A stretch of 64,000 nt of DNA from positions 1 to 64,000 of the forward strand of contig CANFCK010000021.1 of the NCBI GenBank assembly GCA_947445035.1, given 5' to 3'. Numbering within the stretch: the first letter of the stretch is position 1; each line of letters begins with the position of its first letter. Made by a program: the position numbers and the translations under genes. This stretch comes from Deltaproteobacteria bacterium. GTDB lineage: Bacteria > Myxococcota_A > UBA796 > SXON01. The notes below the pieces were generated by a model. The model did not search any database. It had not been told where the DNA came from and saw only the letters and a program-made list of their open reading frames with translations. Shown here one piece after another: positions 44,803 to 52,803 of the stretch.

Positions 44803-45774
44803 CTAGCCGGCCCCGTACGCTCGCCGCCACTCGACAAAGCGCCGCAGCCCCTCGGCGAGCGTTGTCTGCGGTTCGTAGCCCGTCAGGGCCTGGAGCTTGG
44901 AGATGTCGGCGTAGGTGGAGGTGACGTCTCCCGGCTGCATCGGAAGCATGACCTTCCGCGCCTCGATGCCCACAGCGGCCTCCAGCAGCCGGATCATCTC
45001 GAGCAGCCCGTGGGGCCGGCTGCCGCCGAGGTTGAGTATCCGGTGCCCGCCGTTGGCCGGCGGCAGCTCCAGCACCCGGACGATGCCCTCGACGATGTCG
45101 TCGATGTAGGTGAAGTCCCGCGCCATCCGGCCCTCGCCGAACACCTCGATCGGCGCGCCGGCGAGCAGCCTCTCCGTGAACGAATAATAGGCCATGTCGG
45201 GACGCCCCCACGGACCGTAGGCCGTGAAAAAGCGCAGGCCGGTCAGCGGCAGCCGGTAGAGGTGCGAGTAGGTGGCGCTCATGAGCTCGCCCGCTCGCTT
45301 GGTTGCGGCGTACAGCGACACCGGATGGTCGACCGGGTCTTCCTCGGAGAATCCGCGACTGCCCGCCGGCCGGTCGCCGTACACCGAACTGGACGATGCG
45401 TAGACGAGGTGGCGAACGCCCCCCGCGCGGCGGCAAGCCTCGAGCACCGAGAGGTGGCCCTTGAGATTGGAGTGTTCGTACGCGAAGGGCTGGTCGATCG
45501 AGTACCGGACCCCGGCTTGGGCCGCCAAGTGCACCACCCGATCGGCCCCTAGCTCCTGAACCAAGCTCTGGAGCCGCGACGCGTCCGCGATGTCCATACG
45601 AACCATGCGGAACCTTGAGTTGCCCTCCAGCCGGGCCGACCGCGCCACCTTCAACGCCGGTGAGTAGTAGTCGTTGAAATTGTCAACCCCGACCACCGCT
45701 TCCCCGACGGCCAGCAGCCGCTCAGCCAGGTGCATGCCGATGAAGCCCGCCGCGCCGGTGACGAGGATGGCCAT
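44803..45774 (-). CDS. NAD-dependent sugar epimerase, UDP-glucuronate 4-epimerase-like
   Basis: 323 aa, an extended short-chain dehydrogenase. NAD-binding GAAGFIG at the N-terminus, VVHLAAQAGVRYSIDQP, catalytic Ser-Tyr-Lys in YASSSSVYG and YAATKRAGELM, and FTAYGPWGRPDMAYYSF, which is typical of UDP-glucuronate 4-epimerases. AGVRYS and the RPDMA stretch favour that reaction over GalE, but substrate assignment remains an inference. A strong AGGAGGGG lies just before the ATG. Last gene of the leftward envelope cassette. Confidence 0.85.
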   Translation of the reverse strand: MAILVTGAAGFIGMHLAERLLAVGEAVVGVDNFNDYYSPALKVARSARLEGNSRFRMVRMDIADASRLQSLVQELGADRVVHLAAQAGVRYSIDQPFAYEHSNLKGHLSVLEACRRAGGVRHLVYASSSSVYGDRPAGSRGFSEEDPVDHPVSLYAATKRAGELMSATYSHLYRLPLTGLRFFTAYGPWGRPDMAYYSFTERLLAGAPIEVFGEGRMARDFTYIDDIVEGIVRVLELPPANGGHRILNLGGSRPHGLLEMIRLLEAAVGIEARKVMLPMQPGDVTSTYADISKLQALTGYEPQTTLAEGLRRFVEWRRAYGAG

Positions 45775-45782
45775 CGCCCCTC

Positions 45783-46832
45783 CTACCGCGCCGTTGGCCC
45801 GGCAGCCCGTCGGGACGCCGCGATCTCCTCGATCACCCGCCCGGTGAACCGTTCAGCGCCCGAGGCCGTCAGGTGATCGACATTGACTAGCTCGCTCGCG
45901 GGAAAAGTCATCGGCTCGCGGAGGAGTAGGTGAACGCGCGGTTGGTCCGCCACGTGCCGTTCGATCTCTGCTACAACGTCTGCGTAGTACGCCGTGAAAC
46001 CGGAATCCTCCCACAGACCTTCATAGAGCGGGCTGTTGACCAGGTACACGTCGAGCTGATGCTCCTCCGCGAGCGCAACGATTCTCCGCAACGCCGCCGC
46101 GTTGACCTTGGACATCCGAAACGACTTCTTGCGGGTGAAGGACCGGTGCCGGGCAGCGTCTTTGGCCACCGCGCTTTCGTCGGGGAGGTCCTCGGCCTTG
46201 AAGCCGGCGGCGTCCAGCGTCCGCGGCCAGGAAAGCACGGTCGGCCCGGCCGATGCGGCTACGGCCAGGCTGTCGCTCTCCGCCCAGAGCGGAACGAACC
46301 GAGCGAGGAAAAGCTGCCGGGTCTGCGCGGCGCTCAATGACACCGTCGGCTCGAGTCGCTCCCAGAAACCCCAGGGCAGGGGGACCTTGCCCAAGAGCGC
46401 CGCGTTGACATCGCGGTGCCAGACGTCGTAGACGTGGCTGATCACCACCCCCTGGCGCGGCCGCGCCGCACGCGCGAGGTACTCTTCGAGCATCCACGCA
46501 TCGTGTTGCGCGAGCAAGTCGCCGATGGTGCATAGGTTCAGCGCCTCGCCCTGGCCTCTCTCCAAGAATACGGCCGGATCGATCCCCTGGTTGCCGCTCG
46601 AATCCCCCAGGATCAGCCAGTCTATCGGCTCCGCGTGCCGGTCCACGAGCGCCCACTTCTCACGAATGAGCCGGTACCCCTCGTTCGGCGTGAAGCGCGC
46701 CAGGAACGCTCCCGCCGCGACGTTGGCCAGGACCACCATCAGCAGCGTCCACGAGAGCGTGCGCGCGATCTCGCCCCCGGTCGAGGGCGGGATTCGCTCC
46801 GTGGGCATGCGGGGGTCGGCGGGGCTGGGCAT
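45783..46832 (-). CDS. SGNH/AlgX-like membrane-anchored protein
   Basis: 349 aa from ATG 46832; a second ATG at 46807 is possible. One N-terminal membrane helix (about residues 25-48, LSWTLLMVVLANVAAGAFLA). The first strand carries DWLILGDSSGNQGIDPAVF, the GDS block of SGNH hydrolases. Near the end LREPMTFPASELVNVDHLT supplies a D-x-x-H motif, completing a Ser-Asp-His set. It lies 7 bases after an MBOAT gene. This pairing is known from alginate, cellulose and peptidoglycan O-acetylation systems, where the MBOAT moves an acyl group across the membrane and the SGNH partner transfers it to a glycan. Confidence 0.75.
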   Translation of the reverse strand: MPSPADPRMPTERIPPSTGGEIARTLSWTLLMVVLANVAAGAFLARFTPNEGYRLIREKWALVDRHAEPIDWLILGDSSGNQGIDPAVFLERGQGEALNLCTIGDLLAQHDAWMLEEYLARAARPRQGVVISHVYDVWHRDVNAALLGKVPLPWGFWERLEPTVSLSAAQTRQLFLARFVPLWAESDSLAVAASAGPTVLSWPRTLDAAGFKAEDLPDESAVAKDAARHRSFTRKKSFRMSKVNAAALRRIVALAEEHQLDVYLVNSPLYEGLWEDSGFTAYYADVVAEIERHVADQPRVHLLLREPMTFPASELVNVDHLTASGAERFTGRVIEEIAASRRAAGPTAR

Positions 46833-46839
46833 CGTGGGC

Positions 46840-48261
46840 CTAGAATTGGAAGTAGATGAATTCCGAGGAGGTGCGCACCCCAAACACGACCAGCGCCACG
46901 ACGAGCGCTGAGTACACGGCGACGCGTGCGGGCAGCGGGAGTCGCGCAAGTACCAGCAGATCGCCAGAGCGGTGTTGGGCGATCTGTACGATTGCCATCG
47001 GGAGCGCGGCCCATACGAGGATGAAGGCAAACTCGCTGGTGGTCGACGAGGTTGCGACCCCTGCCTGGGTGAAGAACCAACGGATCTGCTCCAGGGTCGA
47101 TGCGCGGAACAGCACCCAGCCCACGTTGGTCAGCACGAACATCATGAGTATCTGGCCCACGCGACGAAGCTGGCCCACGGCGCTGACGGGGGCCGGCTCC
47201 CGCTCGGGGGCCGAACCGAGGGCCCGGTACACGATGAGGATTGCGCCGTGGAAGGCGCCCCACAATACGAAGTTCCACGACGCGCCGTGCCACAGGCCCC
47301 CAAGAAGCATGGTCAGGGCGAGGTTTCGGTAGGTCTTGAAGCTGCCGTGCCGGTTGCCCCCGAGCGGGAGGTAGAGGTAGTCACGGAGCCAACTGGAGAG
47401 CGAGATATGCCATCGCTGCCAGAAGTCGCTGGGGCTGAGCGCCAGGTAGGGCAGCTTGAAGTTGAGCATCAGGTCGAAGCCCATCAGCTTTCCCACGCCC
47501 CGCGCGATGTCCGAATAGGCGGAGAAGTCGCAGTAGATCTGGAGGGTGAACGCCAGCACGCCGATGACGAGGTCGAGGCCCTGGTACTTCGTGTAGTGAT
47601 TGAATACCGTGTTCGCCACCCCCGACACGTTGTCCGCGATCACCAGCTTCTTGAAGAATCCCCAGAGGATCAGGTAGAGGCCGGCGTTGACCTCGTCCAA
47701 CGAGACCCTCCTGGGCCGCTGCACCTGAGGGAGCAGGTGCGTGGCCCGCTCGATCGGCCCAGCGACCAGCTGCGGGAAGAACACGACGTACAACGAAAAA
47801 TCCACGAAACTGCGCGTAGAACGCAGGCTCCCCCGATACACGTCGATGGTGTAGCTCAGGGCCTGGAAGGTGTAGAACGAGACCCCGACCGGGAGGATCA
47901 CGTTCAAGGTGGTCCACGACGGCTGGAAGCCGAGGGCCGCCAGGATCTCCACCGTGCTGTCACTGAAGAAGTTGAAGTACTTGAAGAAGCCCAGCACGGC
48001 CAGGTTCATGACGACGGAGGCAGTGACGAGTCGCTTACGCGCGCGTGGTTCCTCGGCCTCGCCGATCCAGCGGCCCAGGAAATAGTCGCCGACGGTCGAG
48101 CCGCCGAGCAGCGCCAAGAACCGCCAGTCCCAGTAGCCGTAGAAGACGCAGCTCGCGACGAGCAGCAGTAGGTTCTGGGCGCGAAGCCGCCCCTGGAGCA
48201 ACAGGTAGGCGGGGTACACCAGCGCGAAAAACCCGACGAAGACCCAAGAGGTGAAGACCAT
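46840..48261 (-). CDS. MBOAT O-acyltransferase, AlgI-like
   Basis: 473 aa, about ten membrane helices. AlgI/PatA-type signature: FFPQLVAGPIERATHLLPQV, FCDFSAYSDIARG-like YCDFSAYSDIARGVGKLMG, DFWQRWHISLSSWLRDYLY and the active-site His in GGLWHGASWNFVLWGAFHG. It probably carries acyl groups for O-acylation of an exported polysaccharide or lipid-linked sugar, with the SGNH partner downstream. ATG at 48261. Confidence 0.9.
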   Translation of the reverse strand: MVFTSWVFVGFFALVYPAYLLLQGRLRAQNLLLLVASCVFYGYWDWRFLALLGGSTVGDYFLGRWIGEAEEPRARKRLVTASVVMNLAVLGFFKYFNFFSDSTVEILAALGFQPSWTTLNVILPVGVSFYTFQALSYTIDVYRGSLRSTRSFVDFSLYVVFFPQLVAGPIERATHLLPQVQRPRRVSLDEVNAGLYLILWGFFKKLVIADNVSGVANTVFNHYTKYQGLDLVIGVLAFTLQIYCDFSAYSDIARGVGKLMGFDLMLNFKLPYLALSPSDFWQRWHISLSSWLRDYLYLPLGGNRHGSFKTYRNLALTMLLGGLWHGASWNFVLWGAFHGAILIVYRALGSAPEREPAPVSAVGQLRRVGQILMMFVLTNVGWVLFRASTLEQIRWFFTQAGVATSSTTSEFAFILVWAALPMAIVQIAQHRSGDLLVLARLPLPARVAVYSALVVALVVFGVRTSSEFIYFQF

Positions 48262-48273
48262 TGCCGGAGCGGC

Positions 48274-49017
48274 CTATCCGAGCGGGATCGGCGTGCAGGC
48301 CGCCACGAGCGACGAGCCGATCGGAAGATCGAAGCGACTGAAAAGTCGACGCTCGATCTCCATCACCGCCGCGAACAGGCGATTCACTGGCGCCGCCGGC
48401 ACCGTCACGCTGTACTGAGCATGAGGATCGGTGCCCCTGAAGCGGTCGCCGAGCCGCTGAGCGGCCAGCACTGGGAACAGCAGGCAGGTGTGGTAGGAAA
48501 TCCGGTCGATCCTGAACCCATTGTCGACGAGCAATCGCTCAAATCCGTCCCGAAGGTAGCGCCGCTTGTGATGCACCGAGACGTCGTGGGAGCTCCACAG
48601 CAAGGGTACCGCGGGGACCGTGAGCAGGAGCAGCCCGCCTGGGCGAATCAGGGGATGCACCGCCTGGAGCGCGCCGGCGTCATCATCGATGTGTTCGAGT
48701 ACATCGAACAGGGTGACCACGTCGAAGGGGCCCGCTACGGGCAACTGGTCGGGGAGGCTGCCCAACCGGACGTCGAGGCCCAGCACGTGGCGCGAGAACT
48801 CCACGGTGGCGGCGTCGGGCTCGATCACGGTGACCGCGCCGAAGCGTTGCATCTCCTTCGGGATGAGCGAGCAGGCGCCCCCCACGTCCAACAGACGCAG
48901 CGGCCCCGGCGCCGGCCGGTGCTTTTCGATGAGTTCGAGCACCAGGGTCCGGCGCGCCACCCTCCAGAAGTGCTTCTCTTCGAGGGCGAAGTACTGGTCG
49001 TAGGCGCTCCGATCCAC
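48274..49017 (-). CDS. Class I SAM-dependent methyltransferase
   Basis: 247 aa from GTG 49017, directly after the GT2 stop (TGAGGTGG). Motifs: N-terminal FALEEKHFWRVARR, motif I LLDVGGACSLIPKEM (a Gly-poor variant), acidic VIEPD, LFDVLEHIDDDAGAL and PGGLLLLTVPA. The HFW and DVLEHI stretches match methyltransferases found with glycosyltransferases in polysaccharide loci. The C-terminal 60 residues have a hydrophobic section (YHTCLLFPVLAAQRL). Substrate is likely a sugar or lipid-linked sugar of this cassette. Confidence 0.78.
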   Translation of the reverse strand: MDRSAYDQYFALEEKHFWRVARRTLVLELIEKHRPAPGPLRLLDVGGACSLIPKEMQRFGAVTVIEPDAATVEFSRHVLGLDVRLGSLPDQLPVAGPFDVVTLFDVLEHIDDDAGALQAVHPLIRPGGLLLLTVPAVPLLWSSHDVSVHHKRRYLRDGFERLLVDNGFRIDRISYHTCLLFPVLAAQRLGDRFRGTDPHAQYSVTVPAAPVNRLFAAVMEIERRLFSRFDLPIGSSLVAACTPIPLG

Positions 49018-49018
49018 C

Positions 49019-50044
49019 TCAGCGACCTGGTCCCGAGGCCTGCAGCACCGTCCGGATGGCGTAAATCGGCTTCTTCTGGGTTTCGTGGTAGGTCCGCACC
49101 ACCAGCTCGCCGATGAGGCCCATGCTCAGGAACTGCACCCCAACGATGACCAGCAGCACGGCCAGGGTCAGCAGGGGGCGATTGCCGAGGGTCTGACCCT
49201 GAAACAGCTTCTCATAGCTGAGCCAGAACCCGAGCAGCACGCCGAGGAAGGACGAACCAAGACCGAGGGTACCGAAAATGTGGAGCGGACGGGTGGAATA
49301 GCTGAGCAGGAAGCGGACCATCAGCAGATCGAGGAACACCTTGGTGGTGCGGGAGACGGTGTTCACCAGCCCGGTGTACTTGGAGGTCCCGAGCGCGCGG
49401 GAGCGATGGTTGACCGGCATCTCCACCAGGCGGATGCCCAGGCTACTCGCCACCGCGGGGATGAAGCGGTGCAACTCCCCGTACAGGCGCACGTTCTTGA
49501 CCACGTCCCGATGGTAGACCTTGAGCGAACAGCCGTAATCGTGAAGGGCTACGCCGGTAACCGTCGCAATGAGCCAGTTGGCCACCTTCGATGGGAGCTT
49601 CCGCGTCAGCATCGTGTCCTGCCTGCGGACGCGCCAGCCGCTCACGATGTCGTAGCCTTCCTCGGCCTTCGCCAGCAACGCCGGGATGTCGGCCGGGTCG
49701 TTCTGCAAATCGGCGTCGATCGTGGCCACCCATTCACCGAGCGACAGGTCGAAGCCGGCGGTGAAGGCAGGTGTCTGTCCAAAGTTTTTGCGGAATCGAA
49801 TCACGCGCCACCGCGAGTCGCGTGCCTGTACCGCACTCAGGGCCGCGAACGAGCCGTCCCGGCTGCCGTCGTCGATCGCCAGCACCTCGTAGGACCGGCC
49901 CAGGCTCGCGAGCGCCGCCGTGAGCTCGGCGTAGAGCCCGGGAATGTTCGCCTCCTCGTCGAAGATCGGCACGACGACGGAGAGGTAGGGCAGCCCCGCG
50001 TCGTGCGAGGCGCGCGCGTCGGAGCTGGCGGTATCGGACGACAT
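49019..50044 (-). CDS. Polyprenol-phosphate glycosyltransferase (GT2, DPM/ArnC-like)
   Basis: 341 aa from ATG 50044. The GT-A domain has LSVVVPIFDEEANIP, the AIDDGSRDGS nucleotide-binding motif, FRKNFGQTPAFTAGFDLS and TIDADLQNDPADIP (metal-binding DxD-type). Two C-terminal helices (HIFGTLGLGSSFLGVLLGFW and TLAVLLVIVGVQFLSMGLIG) are typical of enzymes that move a sugar to a polyprenol phosphate. The product would feed GT-C enzymes outside the inner membrane. One such enzyme is encoded at 51142-52725. Confidence 0.88.
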   Translation of the reverse strand: MSSDTASSDARASHDAGLPYLSVVVPIFDEEANIPGLYAELTAALASLGRSYEVLAIDDGSRDGSFAALSAVQARDSRWRVIRFRKNFGQTPAFTAGFDLSLGEWVATIDADLQNDPADIPALLAKAEEGYDIVSGWRVRRQDTMLTRKLPSKVANWLIATVTGVALHDYGCSLKVYHRDVVKNVRLYGELHRFIPAVASSLGIRLVEMPVNHRSRALGTSKYTGLVNTVSRTTKVFLDLLMVRFLLSYSTRPLHIFGTLGLGSSFLGVLLGFWLSYEKLFQGQTLGNRPLLTLAVLLVIVGVQFLSMGLIGELVVRTYHETQKKPIYAIRTVLQASGPGR

Positions 50045-50060
50045 TCGGCTGCGCGGGTGC

Positions 50061-51038
50061 CTAACGCGCTGGCGCACGCTCGGGCGAGCGACCCCGACGA
50101 TCAAGGTAAAGCCAGCACAAGCCCGCGAACACCGCGGAGTAGCCCAGCGTGAGCACCTGCGCAGCGACCGCGGTGACGATCGCGTCGTCCTCGGCGACGC
50201 CCACCCACACGAAGCCGGCCACCCACGCGACTTCGAGCGTCCCGAATGATCCAACGCTTGCGATGGGAAGCGCCGCCCCTATCTGCGCGATCGACGCGCC
50301 GATCAGCAGTTGCAACGGCTCCAACTGTACCCCGAACGCCCGCGGCAGCATCCCCAACAGTACGGTTTGCACGACGAAGATGCCAATGGACCACGCCGCC
50401 ACGGAGACGTGCTGCCCCCGGGTGAGTCCGGCCATGTTGGCCAACATCTCCTCCAGGCGAGCCCCGGTGCGTGCGACCGCCGGGATCCGGGCGAGTCCGA
50501 CGGCCGTCGCGACGCGCATCGCCAACGAAGTGCCAAGGCGAAGCCAGCTGCGAAACCCGAAGAGCAGAAGCGCCAACGCGACGAGCAGGGCCGCCGCTCC
50601 TCCTTGCCATGCCTGGCTGGGACCGGCGAACGCGATGGCGCCCACCGTGCCCGCGCCGCTGATCAGGCACAAATCGATCAACCGCACCAGCAGCAGGGCG
50701 ACCAGCGTGTGGCCGGCATCCTCGCCCGCGTACCGGCCCAGAAGGTAAGGCATGGCGAACTCCCCAAGCCGGAAGGGCGTCACGCGGGTGAGGAACCCCT
50801 GGGCGGCGACCGCGGCGGTGGCTGCGCCCGGGTCGGGACGCTGCATCAGCGCCGAGAACCGCATCCCTCGCATGCCGAGGACCACGCCCGACAGGAGCGC
50901 GGAGGCAGCAAGCCAGCGTAGGTCCGCGCTTGAGAGGCGCTCCAGGGCGGTCGCCGTGGCGAGTCGGGAGAGCACCGCCGCGAGCAGTGCCCCCGACACC
51001 AAAACCGCCATCGCCAACCGTAGCGCCGGGGCCCTCAC
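50061..51038 (-). CDS. AglD/LPG-synthase-TM (UPF0104) membrane protein
   Basis: 325 aa from GTG 51038; a GTG at 51104 (22 residues more) and an ATG at 51011 are alternatives. About eight helices. Family marks: GMRGMRFSALMQRP, QGFLTRVTPFRLGEFAMPYL (the R-x-G-E motif), LLVRLIDLCLISGAG and a late GASIAQIGAALPIASVGSFG. Proteins of this family are often encoded with polyprenol-phosphate GT2 enzymes and are suspected flippases for lipid-linked sugars, though this is unproven. The gap to the GT2 gene is 16 bases. Confidence 0.75.
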   Translation of the reverse strand: MRAPALRLAMAVLVSGALLAAVLSRLATATALERLSSADLRWLAASALLSGVVLGMRGMRFSALMQRPDPGAATAAVAAQGFLTRVTPFRLGEFAMPYLLGRYAGEDAGHTLVALLLVRLIDLCLISGAGTVGAIAFAGPSQAWQGGAAALLVALALLLFGFRSWLRLGTSLAMRVATAVGLARIPAVARTGARLEEMLANMAGLTRGQHVSVAAWSIGIFVVQTVLLGMLPRAFGVQLEPLQLLIGASIAQIGAALPIASVGSFGTLEVAWVAGFVWVGVAEDDAIVTAVAAQVLTLGYSAVFAGLCWLYLDRRGRSPERAPAR

Positions 51039-51141
51039 GCTCGAAACGGCTCCGCTGGGCTGCACGGCGCAGCCTACATCGCGCCTCGCACCCGCGCCAA
51101 GCACGGCGTTACCCCACCAGGCGGCCGGTTACGTTCGGCGC

Positions 51142-52725
51142 ATGAAACTCACCGGGCGCGCCTTCCTCGCCGCGCCATGGGCGCGCATGGCCGCCGTCGC
51201 CACGCTGGTTGGCGCCGCGGCGGGATGGCTCGTCTACGGTGTTCAGTTTCGTAGCATCAGCACCGACGATGGGATCTCGCTGATGGCCGCTGCCGCCATC
51301 CGCGACCAAGGCTTGCCGCTGCTGCCCTCCGGCCAGCTGTACAACCGCGCCTACCTCGCACACTATGTGCTTGCGTTGTCCACCGGCATATTCGGCACGG
51401 GTGACGTGGGTATCCTGCTGCCGAGCCTCGTCGCGGGTGTGGGAACGCTGGCCCTCGTCCACGAGATCGGTCGGCGTATGCTCGGCTCCTCAGGAACGGG
51501 ACTCCTCGCGGCGTTCCTGCTCGCGTGCAGCAGCATGCAGATGGCCTACTCCGTCAGCCCTCGCATGTACGGGCTGCTGACGTTTTTCACAACCTGGGCG
51601 ACGTACGCCGCGTGGCGGGGCTTTGGCGAGGGGTCGCGACGCCACCGGATCCTTGCCCTCTGGGTCCTCGCCCTCGGGCTCCAGTGTGAGCGCGGAGCGG
51701 GCACACTCGTGGCGGCGGTGCCGCTGGCATTGTTCGCGATAGAGCCCGCACCGCTACGGACGCGATTGACCGCGATCATCCGGCGTCATCCCATTGGCGT
51801 GCCGGAATGGTCCAGCGCCCTGGTGTTGGCCGGCAGCATGGCGCTCGCCGTGTTCCAGCCGGCGAACGCGCTTCGCGTGGTCATCGGCTCGGGCGGGAAT
51901 CCGCCCGACTTCTTCGAGTTTTCCCTTTCCCCCACCCGCTTCTTCTGGCATCTGCTGCACCTCGACGGAATGCTCACCGGCACGCTGGGGCTGGCTTTGC
52001 TCGGTGCGATCACCGCCGCTGGGGGAGCGCCCGGCGCGCGCTTCCTGCTGGTGATGCTCGCCGTCCCCTTCGTGCAGGTGGCGCTGGTCATGGACCAGAC
52101 CGGGCACCGCATCGTATTGTTCCTGCTGCCGCTCTACGCACTATTCGTGGCCTTCGGGCTTGCGAGCCTCGTTGCAGCGATACGCGATCGGAGCCTGCCG
52201 CCGCGGTTGCTGATCGCGACGTTGCTGGCGGGCGCGCTCCAGGGGGGCGCCGTCCTGGTGGCCGCCCAGCGCCCCAAGGCGATGAAGGCGGTGTACGCGT
52301 CCGGCTACCTGCTCCCCGACCAGTCGCGGCAGGGCCACCCCGAGATCGAGCGGGAGCTGCGATGGCTGCGCACCCAGGTGGCGGACGAGGACCTGGTCCT
52401 CACGAGCAATCCCTGGATCTCGGACCACTATGTCGGAAAGACCGATGGGATCATTCGGCAACACCCGAACGGCGCCCGCGGCTTCACGACCTTTCCGGAA
52501 CCCCGAGACGAGTACTTCGGCGCCCTCATCTACGACCAGATCGAGGAGCTGGACACCCTTCTGGCGGGCCTGGCACGGAGCCAGCGTGTGTGGATCGTGC
52601 TCGACACCAAGGCCGACGTCTACTGTTCGTCCGAATTTCGCGCGGGTGTGGCCGCGCGACTGACCAGGGTCAACAAGAGTCGTCGAGTGCGCATCTACGC
52701 GTCGGCGCAGCCGGTCCCGCCGTAG
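51142..52725 (+). CDS. GT-C membrane glycosyltransferase, PMT/ArnT-like
   Basis: 527 aa, about ten helices and a soluble C-terminal domain of about 150 residues. The first loop has ISTDDGISLMAAAAIRDQG, where the acidic pair matches the catalytic Asp motif of GT39/ArnT-type enzymes that use polyprenol-phosphate sugars. YSVSPRMYGLLTFFTTWATY resembles the helix with the metal-site Arg. The C-terminal part (LRTQVADEDLVLTSNPWISD) is typical of this group. It is divergent from the UPF0104 gene; the two could share regulation. Acceptor unknown. Confidence 0.78.
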   Translation: MKLTGRAFLAAPWARMAAVATLVGAAAGWLVYGVQFRSISTDDGISLMAAAAIRDQGLPLLPSGQLYNRAYLAHYVLALSTGIFGTGDVGILLPSLVAGVGTLALVHEIGRRMLGSSGTGLLAAFLLACSSMQMAYSVSPRMYGLLTFFTTWATYAAWRGFGEGSRRHRILALWVLALGLQCERGAGTLVAAVPLALFAIEPAPLRTRLTAIIRRHPIGVPEWSSALVLAGSMALAVFQPANALRVVIGSGGNPPDFFEFSLSPTRFFWHLLHLDGMLTGTLGLALLGAITAAGGAPGARFLLVMLAVPFVQVALVMDQTGHRIVLFLLPLYALFVAFGLASLVAAIRDRSLPPRLLIATLLAGALQGGAVLVAAQRPKAMKAVYASGYLLPDQSRQGHPEIERELRWLRTQVADEDLVLTSNPWISDHYVGKTDGIIRQHPNGARGFTTFPEPRDEYFGALIYDQIEELDTLLAGLARSQRVWIVLDTKADVYCSSEFRAGVAARLTRVNKSRRVRIYASAQPVPP

Positions 52726-52803
52726 CAGCAGACCGGGCCACTCGTCCACGAGGAAGCGGGGTGGTCTGGGCGGCTCGGGGCGTCGCGTAGGGGACGGAGG
52801 CGC

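Noticed and set aside
44793..44806. CTAGC-CGTA-GCTAG inverted repeat between convergent genes
   Set aside because: The stem has only five pairs and no T-run, too little to call a terminator.
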